DNA of 34,776 nt from Clostridiales bacterium DTU089 (lineage in GTDB: Bacteria > Bacillota > Clostridia > Oscillospirales > Acutalibacteraceae): assembly GCA_001513045.1 (NCBI GenBank), contig LFSB01000026.1, positions 1 to 34,776 on the forward strand, written 5' to 3'. The translations under genes were made by a program, and so were the position numbers. Position 1 is the stretch's first letter. The number at the start of each line of letters is the position of its first letter. Positions 23,744 through 31,476 of this stretch are shown one piece after another. The notes beneath the pieces were generated by a model. That model searched no databases, was not told the DNA's origin, and was given only the letters and a program-made list of their open reading frames with translations.

Positions 23744-26203
23744 ATGGACAACATGACTATTGCTGAAATTGCGGTTGAAAACGTTGCATATCATTTCGAT
23801 GCGGCATATTCCTATGCTGTACCGGATGACCTTTTGCAGCTTATCAGCCGCGGTTGTCGTGTTACGGTTCCTTTCGGGAACGGCAATCGCAAGCGTCAGG
23901 GGATATGTCTGAACGTCTGCTCCGGACACAGCTCGGACGGTAAAAAATTAAAGTCTGTTGCGGCGGTGCTGGACGAAGCGCCGCTTCTTAATGATGAGAT
24001 GCTTTCGCTTGTAGGTTGGCTCAAGGAGCGTACATTCTGTACTCTTTTTGAAGCGGCAAAGACCCTTTTGCCCGCGGGGCTGGGGCTTGAGCTTGTGCCG
24101 TCTTACACTGCGAAGGCAAATCTTACCTCTGAGGATTTTAACGGACTTTCGGCGGATGAAGCACGTCTTTTATGCTTCCTTGACAAAAGCGGGAAATATA
24201 TAAAACGTAAGACGCTTTTGTCGCGTCTTGAACTGCCGGAGGACAGCAAAATACCTGAGCAGCTGTGTGAGCGCGGACTTGTTATACCCAACTTTGACGC
24301 GGTGCGTAAGGTGGGCGACGCGACTGTGCGAAACGCACGCATAGCAGTGAGCGAAGCAGAAGCGCTTGATGCTCTCGGGCATCTCACGGCAAAGCAAAAG
24401 TCTGTTTTTCAGCTGCTTATTGATATCGGCAGCGCATCGGTAAAGGAAATAGCCTATCTTACCGGAGTTACTCCGGCGGTGGTACTGGCTCTTGAAAAAA
24501 AAGGCTTGGTTGAGCTTTTTGACAATGAAATTTACCGTTTTCCGGCTGAGCATATTTCCGAAAACGGCAAAAAAGATGATATAAAGCTTACTTCCGAGCA
24601 GCAAACGGCTTATGAAGGTCTGCTCAGGCAATATGAGAGTGAAAAGCCCGAGGCGTCATTGCTTTTCGGTGTTACGGGAAGCGGAAAAACCAGTGTTTTT
24701 CTCAAGCTGATAGACAGGGCAGTGAGTGACGGACTCGGAACAATAATTATGGTTCCCGAAATTGCACTTACCCCTCAAATGCTTTCGATATTCTACAAAC
24801 GCTACGGCAAAAAGGTTGCGGTATTTCACAGCGCTCTTTCCATGGGCGAGAGGATAGACGAGTGGAAGCGCGTAAAAAGCGGGGATGCTCTTATAGCTCT
24901 CGGCACGCGCTCCGCGGTATTTGCACCATTTGACAGACTCGGACTTATAATCATGGACGAGGAGCAGGAGGGCAGCTATAAATCCGAACGCTCGCCCCGC
25001 TACCATGCGAGAGATGTTGCAAAATTCCGTTGCACACAGCACAATGCGCTTATGCTGCTTGCATCCGCAACACCGAGTATTGAAACCTATAAAAATGCCG
25101 GCGACGGCAGATATTCACTTTATGTTCTAAGTGAACGTTACGGCGGTGCGGTGCTGCCGGAGGTAATAACGGTTGATATGTCCGGTTGCCGGGATATGAT
25201 TAGCACAACTCTTTATGACGCAATCGAGCAGTGCCTTATGAGACATGAGCAGGTGATACTGCTGATAAACAGGCGCGGCTACAATACCTTTGTTTCATGC
25301 GGCTCCTGCGGTACTGTGGCAACCTGTCCGCATTGCAGCATTTCCCTGACATATCACCGCAGAAACGAGCGCTTAATGTGCCACTACTGCGGATATTCGG
25401 AGCCTTTTACATCCGTCTGCAAGCAGTGCGGTCAAAGCGGTGTTCGCTATTCCGGCTACGGTACACAGCGCGTGGAGGATGAGCTTTCAAGGGTCTTCCC
25501 CGGAGCAAGAATACTGCGTATGGACACCGACACCACCATGTCACGCTATTCGTTTGAGGACAATCTTAATCGCTTCGGGAGTGGGGAATACGATATAATG
25601 CTCGGAACGCAGATGGTTGCGAAGGGGCTTGATTTTGAAAAGGTTACACTTGTGGGTGTTGTTTCTGTCGACCAACAGCTTTATAATGACGATTACCGCA
25701 GCAGCGAGCGTGCCTTCGACCTGCTCACACAGGTGGTAGGGCGTTCGGGCAGGGGAGGCTATAAAGGCACGGCGATTGTGCAGACGGCGGTTCCAGACAA
25801 CGAGGTTATTACCGTTGCAGCCGCACAGGATTATGAGGCGTTTTTTGAAAACGAGCTTGAAATACGCCGGGCTATGATATATCCGCCGTTCTGTGATATA
25901 TGCGCGGTCGGATTTTCCGGGGAAAACGAGGCGCAGGTCAAAAGCGCTTCAGATGTGTTTTTTAAGCTTTTGAAGGAAAAGAATCTGTCCGATTACAACG
26001 ATATAAAGCTTATAGCTCTCGGACCTGTTCCGCCGCGAGTGTCAAAGGTCAGCAACAGATTCCGTTACAGATTGACACTTAAATGCCGCAATACAAAAAG
26101 GTTCAGGGCGTTTATGTCCGAGCTTTTAACGCTCTTCGGCAAGGATACCCGCTTTTCAGCCGTTTCGGTATATGCGGATTTTGACCCGTGTAATTTAACT
26201 TGA
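23744..26203 (+). CDS. priA: Primosomal protein N' (replication restart helicase)
   Basis: 819-residue superfamily 2 DNA helicase that reloads the replisome at stalled forks. The N-terminal DNA-binding domain (VAYHFDAAYSYAVPDDL) precedes the helicase core with Walker A GVTGSGKT (Gly309-Thr316) and the DEEQ box (IIMDEEQEGSYK). Two zinc-binding clusters are visible as CGSCG...CPHC and CHYCG...CKQCG (near residues 515-565). The C-terminal part has GTQMVAKGLDFEKV and VGRSGRGGYKG. The length is slightly above that of E. coli PriA. It sits upstream of def and fmt as in Bacillus. Confidence 0.96.
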   Translation: MDNMTIAEIAVENVAYHFDAAYSYAVPDDLLQLISRGCRVTVPFGNGNRKRQGICLNVCSGHSSDGKKLKSVAAVLDEAPLLNDEMLSLVGWLKERTFCTLFEAAKTLLPAGLGLELVPSYTAKANLTSEDFNGLSADEARLLCFLDKSGKYIKRKTLLSRLELPEDSKIPEQLCERGLVIPNFDAVRKVGDATVRNARIAVSEAEALDALGHLTAKQKSVFQLLIDIGSASVKEIAYLTGVTPAVVLALEKKGLVELFDNEIYRFPAEHISENGKKDDIKLTSEQQTAYEGLLRQYESEKPEASLLFGVTGSGKTSVFLKLIDRAVSDGLGTIIMVPEIALTPQMLSIFYKRYGKKVAVFHSALSMGERIDEWKRVKSGDALIALGTRSAVFAPFDRLGLIIMDEEQEGSYKSERSPRYHARDVAKFRCTQHNALMLLASATPSIETYKNAGDGRYSLYVLSERYGGAVLPEVITVDMSGCRDMISTTLYDAIEQCLMRHEQVILLINRRGYNTFVSCGSCGTVATCPHCSISLTYHRRNERLMCHYCGYSEPFTSVCKQCGQSGVRYSGYGTQRVEDELSRVFPGARILRMDTDTTMSRYSFEDNLNRFGSGEYDIMLGTQMVAKGLDFEKVTLVGVVSVDQQLYNDDYRSSERAFDLLTQVVGRSGRGGYKGTAIVQTAVPDNEVITVAAAQDYEAFFENELEIRRAMIYPPFCDICAVGFSGENEAQVKSASDVFFKLLKEKNLSDYNDIKLIALGPVPPRVSKVSNRFRYRLTLKCRNTKRFRAFMSELLTLFGKDTRFSAVSVYADFDPCNLT

Positions 26204-26218
26204 AGGAGATATATAACA

Positions 26219-26683
26219 ATGGCAATCAGAACAATAAGGACGCAGGAGGACCCGATACTCAGAAAGACCAGCCGCAGGGTTGAGGTATTTGATGACAGGC
26301 TTTGCACTCTGCTTGACGATATGGCGGAGACCATGTATAAGGCAGAGGGCGTCGGGCTCGCAGCGGTGCAGGTCGGTGTACTCAGACGCGTGGTTGTTAT
26401 AAATACCGGAGAAGGTCTTATAGAGCTTGTAAATCCGGAAATAACCGAAACTCAGGGCGAGCAGAGAGTAAGCGAGGGTTGCCTGTCCCTGCCGGGTCAA
26501 AGCGGCGTTACAAAAAGACCCGCTACCGTAAAGGTGAAGGCTCAGAACCGAAACGGAAATTGGTGCCTTTACAAGGGGGAGGACCTCAAGGCAAGGGCTT
26601 TTTGCCATGAGATAGACCATCTCGACGGAATACTCTATATTGACAGGCTTGCCGCCAATGAGACAGTTGAGCTGGATAAATAA
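26219..26683 (+). CDS. def: Peptide deformylase
   Basis: Removes the formyl group from nascent proteins. The 154 residues carry the three motifs: GVGLAAVQ (Gly44-Gln51), EGCLSLPG with metal ligand Cys88, and HEIDHLDG with His130, Glu131 and His134. Val50 sits at the variable position of motif 1, where Pro is common; this is allowed in the family. AAGGAGA lies ahead of the ATG. It pairs with fmt, which adds the formyl group, in the usual order. Confidence 0.96.
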   Translation: MAIRTIRTQEDPILRKTSRRVEVFDDRLCTLLDDMAETMYKAEGVGLAAVQVGVLRRVVVINTGEGLIELVNPEITETQGEQRVSEGCLSLPGQSGVTKRPATVKVKAQNRNGNWCLYKGEDLKARAFCHEIDHLDGILYIDRLAANETVELDK

Positions 26684-26706
26684 CCTTTTGAAAGGCGTGT
26701 TGTGAT

Positions 26707-27630
26707 ATGAGAATTGTATATATGGGTACGCCTGAATTTGCCGTGCCGTGTCTGTCTCGCCTCGTTGAGGATTCACATGAGGTGGCAGGCGTGTTTACAC
26801 AGCCGGATAAGCCCAGAGGAAGAAAGGCAATTCTTACTCCGCCGGAGGTTAAGGTGAGGGCGCTGGAGCTGGGTATTCCCGTTTTTCAGCCGCGCACACT
26901 CAGGGATACAGAATCCTATGAGTTGCTTAAATCTCTCAATCCGGAGCTTGTGGTTGTTGTCGCTTACGGAAAAATATTGCCGCCGGAGATACTTGAACTT
27001 CCGAAATACGGCTGTATAAATATTCACGCCTCACTTTTGCCTAAATACAGAGGCGCAGCGCCGATACAGTGGTCGGTCATTAACGGCGAGAGCGAAACCG
27101 GTGTAACCTCAATGTATATGGATATCGGAATAGATACGGGCGATATGCTTTTGTCGCAAAGCGTTAAAATAGGGGAGAATGAAACCGCGGGAGAGCTGCA
27201 CGACAGACTTTCCGCTTTGGGTGCACAGGTGCTGTCGGATACGCTCAGAGAGCTTGAAAACGGCACTCTTGAGCCGAAAAAGCAGGATTCATCGCTTTCA
27301 ACACACGCTCCGATTCTCGATAAATCACTTTCGGAAATCGACTGGAGCTCGGATGCCGGCACAATACACAACAAAATCCGCGGACTTAATCCCTGGCCGT
27401 CCGCTCAGACGGCGCTTGACGGAAAGACGCTGAAAATTCATTCCTCGCAGGTTGCGGACGGCTTTTCGGGAAAGCCCGGAGAAATACTTGCGGCGGATAA
27501 GACGCTTATAATAGGCTGCGGCTCCGATACCGCTTTGAAGCTTATCGAGGTTCAGTACGAAGGCTCAAAACGCATGAGTGCGGAAGATTTTCTCAGAGGT
27601 CATAAGCTCAAGACGGGAATAATACTATAA
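26707..27630 (+). CDS. fmt: Methionyl-tRNA formyltransferase
   Basis: Formylates the initiator Met-tRNA using 10-formyl-THF. The 307-residue length is normal. N-terminal MRIVYMGTPEFAVPCL, the catalytic Asn105, His107 and Asp143 (in NIHASLLPKYRGAAPIQW and GIDTGDML), and a C-terminal OB-like domain (RGLNPWPSAQTALDG) are present. It follows def by 23 nt. Between fmt and rsmB a YugP-type protease is inserted relative to Bacillus. Confidence 0.96.
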   Translation: MRIVYMGTPEFAVPCLSRLVEDSHEVAGVFTQPDKPRGRKAILTPPEVKVRALELGIPVFQPRTLRDTESYELLKSLNPELVVVVAYGKILPPEILELPKYGCINIHASLLPKYRGAAPIQWSVINGESETGVTSMYMDIGIDTGDMLLSQSVKIGENETAGELHDRLSALGAQVLSDTLRELENGTLEPKKQDSSLSTHAPILDKSLSEIDWSSDAGTIHNKIRGLNPWPSAQTALDGKTLKIHSSQVADGFSGKPGEILAADKTLIIGCGSDTALKLIEVQYEGSKRMSAEDFLRGHKLKTGIIL

Positions 27631-27650
27631 TAATGCAGGAGGTTGTATAT

Positions 27651-28346
27651 ATGTTTTGGAACTATTTTTACGATTATTATTATATTGTTCTTGTTGTCCC
27701 GATGCTTTTACTTTCTGTGATTGCACAGGTAAAGGTTAAATCCGCATATTCAAAATATTCCCATGTTCAGAATTCCAGAGGACTTACCGGCGCGTCGGCG
27801 GCTTACGCCGTTTTGAATCATTACGGAATAAGCAATGTTGCGATAGAGCCGACAGAGGGTAACCTGACCGACCATTATGACCCAAGAACAAATGTTATAC
27901 GGCTTTCAACCGGCGTATACAACAGCACCTCGGTTGCGGCAGTGGGTATAGCGTGTCATGAGGCGGGTCATGCCGCACAGCATGCAGAGGGGTATTCGCC
28001 CATAAAAATACGCAACGCCGTGCTGCCGGTATGCAATATAGGCTCCACACTTGGAATACCGCTTGCAATAATCGGCTTTTTTATGGGCTTTGAGCCGCTT
28101 GTTGTTATAGGAATCTGCCTTTATGCGTTGGTAGCTGTTTTCCAGCTGGTCACTCTGCCGGTTGAGTTCAACGCATCAAGAAGAGCATTGGAGGTTATAG
28201 ACGGTTCGGGACTGCTCGGTGAGGATGAACGCACAGGTGCGAAAAAGGTTCTCACAGCGGCTGCGATGACGTATGTAGCGGCGCTTGCCGTGTCGGTCGC
28301 AAACCTTTTAAGACTTATATTGAGATTCGGAAACCGAAAAAGATAA
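27651..28346 (+). CDS. yugP: YugP-type zinc metallopeptidase (membrane)
   Basis: 231-residue membrane protein of the neutral zinc metallopeptidase 2 (YugP) family. An N-terminal helix (YIVLVVPMLLLSVIAQV) is followed by SRGLTGASAAYAVL. The zinc motif is HEAGHAAQH, and two further membrane segments (IGIPL region and the FEPLVVIGICLYALVAVFQL stretch) come after it. The C-terminal part has LPVEFNASRRAL. The ATG at 27651 is 8 nt after a perfect AGGAGG (27637-27642); an earlier ATG at 27633 precedes that site. The substrate is unknown. Confidence 0.9.
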   Translation: MFWNYFYDYYYIVLVVPMLLLSVIAQVKVKSAYSKYSHVQNSRGLTGASAAYAVLNHYGISNVAIEPTEGNLTDHYDPRTNVIRLSTGVYNSTSVAAVGIACHEAGHAAQHAEGYSPIKIRNAVLPVCNIGSTLGIPLAIIGFFMGFEPLVVIGICLYALVAVFQLVTLPVEFNASRRALEVIDGSGLLGEDERTGAKKVLTAAAMTYVAALAVSVANLLRLILRFGNRKR

Positions 28347-28358
28347 CGGAGATAACAG

Positions 28359-29681
28359 ATGAAATCACCCAGACAGCTGGCGTATGAGACGCTCTTGAAA
28401 ATAGAAAAGGATAAAGCCTATTCAAACCTTGTGCTTGACTCTCTGCTTTCCGATGCCAACGGCAATGTGCGCGATTCCGCGTTCGTTTCAGCTGTTGTTT
28501 ACGGTGTGACGGAGAGGCTTGTTACGCTTGATTATACCTTGGCTCTTTATCTTAAAGAACCCTTGTCAAAGCTTAAGCCTCAGGTGCTTACTGTTTTACG
28601 CATGGGTGCTTATCAGATACTTTATATGGACAGGGTTCCCGATTCTGCGGCGGTCAACGAAAGCGTTGTGCTTGCGAAGATAAATTGCCGTTACGCCTCA
28701 TCCCTTGTAAATGCCGTGCTTCGCAGTGTCGTACGAAACGGCTTGAAGCTGCCGGAGGAGGACGGATTAAAGCGTATATCGTTGGAATATTCATGCCCCG
28801 AATGGCTTGCCGACATGCTCATTCAAAGCTACGGTGAGGATGCTGCGCGTAAAATGCTTGCCTCCTTTATCGGTAAGCCCCGCACGTTTATAAGGGTGAA
28901 TACGCTGAAAACGGATGTTGCATCTCTTGCCGGAGAGCTTGAAGCCGAGGGTATAAAAACACTCGAATGCGAGATTGTTCCGGAGGCTCTTGAGGTGCTT
29001 GATGCCGCAGGGTTGAATAAAACCCGTGCGTATGCAAAAGGCCTGTTCCATGTTGAGGATATCTCCTCACAGCTTTGCTGCGGTGCGCTCGCTGCTCAAC
29101 CCGGCGAAACAGTAATGGACATGTGCGCGTCGCCCGGAGGAAAAAGCTTTACTATCGCACAGATGATGGAAAACAGGGGAGCGCTCTATTCGTTTGATAA
29201 GACCGAAAACCGTGTAAGCCTCATTAAGAACGGCTCAGAACGGCTCGGAATACACATTATAAACGCCGGCGTGAACGATGCTTGCGTACATAATTCCGGG
29301 CTTCCGGCGGCGGACAGGGTGCTTTGCGATGTGCCGTGCTCCGGGTTCGGCGTTATGGGAAGAAAGCCCGAAATCAAATATAAGAGTAAGGATGAACTTG
29401 ACAATTTGCCGTCTATACAGTATTGTATACTGCGAACTTGCTCGGAATATGTAAAGCCCGGCGGAAGATTGGTGTATTCGACCTGTACGCTTTGCGAACG
29501 CGAAAATCGTGAGGTGTGCGAAAAATTCCTTTCTGAAAATGCCGGTTTTGTTCCGGAGAGGGTGCTGCCGGATATACCGCGCAGGGACAATACGGATTTT
29601 ATAACATTGCTGCCGGGAATCAGCGGGTCTGATGGCTTTTTTATAGCCGCCTTTAAGCGGCTTACGGAGGAAGAAAATTGA
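28359..29681 (+). CDS. rsmB: 16S rRNA (cytosine-C5) methyltransferase
   Basis: Methylates C967 of 16S rRNA (E. coli numbering). The 440 residues have an N-terminal NusB-like helical domain (RQLAYETLLKIEKDKAYSNL, to about residue 135). The SAM-dependent RsmB domain follows, with VMDMCASPGGKSF, CDVPCSGFGVMGRKP (motif IV) and STCTLCEREN (catalytic-release cysteines). The gene order fmt-(yugP)-rsmB-rlmN is kept. It overlaps rlmN by 4 bp. Confidence 0.95.
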   Translation: MKSPRQLAYETLLKIEKDKAYSNLVLDSLLSDANGNVRDSAFVSAVVYGVTERLVTLDYTLALYLKEPLSKLKPQVLTVLRMGAYQILYMDRVPDSAAVNESVVLAKINCRYASSLVNAVLRSVVRNGLKLPEEDGLKRISLEYSCPEWLADMLIQSYGEDAARKMLASFIGKPRTFIRVNTLKTDVASLAGELEAEGIKTLECEIVPEALEVLDAAGLNKTRAYAKGLFHVEDISSQLCCGALAAQPGETVMDMCASPGGKSFTIAQMMENRGALYSFDKTENRVSLIKNGSERLGIHIINAGVNDACVHNSGLPAADRVLCDVPCSGFGVMGRKPEIKYKSKDELDNLPSIQYCILRTCSEYVKPGGRLVYSTCTLCERENREVCEKFLSENAGFVPERVLPDIPRRDNTDFITLLPGISGSDGFFIAAFKRLTEEEN

Positions 29682-30712
29682 AAAAAGATATAGCCTCAAT
29701 GACGCTCGGTGAGCTTTCGCAGGAAATTGCGGCGCTCGGGTTGCCGAAATTCCGCTCGGGTCAGATATATAACTGGCTCCATGTTAAGGGTGTGGCAGCC
29801 TTCGGTGACATGACCAATATCTCGAATGATTTAAAACGAATATTAAATGACAATTTTGTCATATTTCCCTGTAGTATTGAAAAAAAACTGATTTCGGAGT
29901 ATGATAATACGGTCAAATATCTTTTCCGGCTTCACGACGGAGAATATATTGAAAGCGTTGTCATGGATTACAAATACGGCCATACAATATGCATATCCAC
30001 TCAGGTGGGCTGTAAGATGGGCTGTATATTCTGTGCGTCAACTCTCGGAGGCTTTGTAAGAAACCTTGCACCGTCAGAAATGCTTGCACAAATTTATTCT
30101 GCTCAGAATGACCTCGGCATAAAAATAGCAAGGGTTGTTCTGATGGGGATGGGTGAGCCTCTCGACAATTATGACAACGTAATGCGCTTTTTAGAGCTTG
30201 TAAGCTGTGAAAACGGGGTCAATATAGGAATGAGGAAGATTTCTCTTTCCACAAGCGGAATAGTTCCGCGGATATATGACCTGCTTGAAAAACACCTTCA
30301 GCTTACACTTTCGGTTTCGCTGCACGCGCCCAACGATGAAATCCGTTCCCGCATAATGCCGGTCAACTCGAAATGGGGGACAGATGAGCTGCTGCGTGCC
30401 TGTCGCATATATGCCGACAAAACCTCGCGCCGTATATCCTTTGAATATGCGATGCTTGACGGCGTAAACGATTCCGACGCATGTGCTGCTGAGCTTGCCC
30501 GTAAGTTAAAAGGGATGCTGTGCCATGTGAATCTGATACCGGCAAACGAGGTGCCCGAAAGAGGACACCGGCGCAGCAACGGTGAACGCATGGCGTCGTT
30601 CGCTGAAATTCTGGAATCAAACGGAATAACCGTTACGGTAAGACGTTCGCTCGGCTCCGATATAAACGCATCGTGCGGACAACTCAGGAGAAGTGTACAG
30701 AAGTCCTTGTAA
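29678..30712 (+). CDS. rlmN: Dual-specificity 23S rRNA / tRNA adenine-C2 methyltransferase
   Basis: Radical-SAM enzyme making m2A in 23S rRNA and some tRNAs. The 344 residues carry the CxxxCxxC iron-sulfur motif (Cys112, Cys116, Cys119 in GCKMGCIFCAS), GMGEPLDNYDNV, and the conserved catalytic Cys333 in DINASCGQLR. The TTG start overlaps the rsmB stop with GGAGG just before it. There is no Cfr-type change visible by eye; housekeeping context and length support RlmN. Confidence 0.96.
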   Translation: MKKDIASMTLGELSQEIAALGLPKFRSGQIYNWLHVKGVAAFGDMTNISNDLKRILNDNFVIFPCSIEKKLISEYDNTVKYLFRLHDGEYIESVVMDYKYGHTICISTQVGCKMGCIFCASTLGGFVRNLAPSEMLAQIYSAQNDLGIKIARVVLMGMGEPLDNYDNVMRFLELVSCENGVNIGMRKISLSTSGIVPRIYDLLEKHLQLTLSVSLHAPNDEIRSRIMPVNSKWGTDELLRACRIYADKTSRRISFEYAMLDGVNDSDACAAELARKLKGMLCHVNLIPANEVPERGHRRSNGERMASFAEILESNGITVTVRRSLGSDINASCGQLRRSVQKSL

Positions 30713-30724
30713 GGAGGGATTGCC

Positions 30725-31453
30725 TTGAAGATAATAGCAAAAACAGATAAGGGTCTTATCCGCGCCACTAATCAGGACGCTTATGCCGCGGGTGAACAGC
30801 CCGACGGAATGACATGGGCCGTCGTGTGCGATGGCATGGGCGGTGCAAACGGCGGAAATGTTGCAAGCTCTCTTGCGGTTAAGCTCATATCCGAGCAGAT
30901 AACCTCCTGCTATCGCGAGGGCATGAGCACAAAATCCATAAAAAATATGCTTTTGTCCGCTATAACTGCGGCAAACATAAATATTTATGATATGGGAAGC
31001 TCAAACAAGGAGCTTTCGGGAATGGGAACAACGGTTGTTGTAGCCATGATAACAGATCATACCGTGTGCGTTGCTCATGCGGGAGACAGCAGAGCATACC
31101 TTATTACGGACGACAGTCTCCGGCAGCTTACCAAGGACCATTCCGTGGTTCAGGAGCTTGTTGAAACCGGTCAGCTTACCGAGGATGAGGCTAAGAAGCA
31201 TCCGCGCAAAAACCTTATAACAAGAGCGCTGGGCGTGGATGAGGACATAGATGTTGATTTTTGCGTTGAAGACATGTCGGACGGAAGCATCCTTCTTATC
31301 TGTACAGACGGTCTTACCAATTCGGTAGAGACCGAGGATATATTCAGAATAACCCACGAAAGCAATTGCTATGAGTTTGCGGAAAAGCTTGTAAGTCTCG
31401 CAAACAGTAACGGCGGCTCCGATAATATAACGGTTGTTGCTGTTGCATATTGA
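30725..31453 (+). CDS. stp: PP2C-family serine/threonine phosphatase
   Basis: 242-residue metal-dependent phosphatase (Stp/PrpC) that opposes the kinase encoded next. It has DKGLIRATNQDA, CDGMGGANGG (metal ligand Asp36), AHAGDSRAYLI, TKDHSVVQELVETGQL and the C-terminal SDNITVVAV. The TTG start follows AAGGAGG. It is in the standard phosphatase-kinase-GTPase order. The stop region precedes the kinase start by about 25 nt. Confidence 0.95.
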   Translation: MKIIAKTDKGLIRATNQDAYAAGEQPDGMTWAVVCDGMGGANGGNVASSLAVKLISEQITSCYREGMSTKSIKNMLLSAITAANINIYDMGSSNKELSGMGTTVVVAMITDHTVCVAHAGDSRAYLITDDSLRQLTKDHSVVQELVETGQLTEDEAKKHPRKNLITRALGVDEDIDVDFCVEDMSDGSILLICTDGLTNSVETEDIFRITHESNCYEFAEKLVSLANSNGGSDNITVVAVAY

Positions 31454-31476
31454 TTTTCCCGGAAGGAGTGTTTATT

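Noticed and set aside
26348-26371. Val in place of Pro in motif 1 of peptide deformylase
   Set aside because: That position is variable in the family (GxGxAAxQ); metal ligands and the catalytic Glu are intact.
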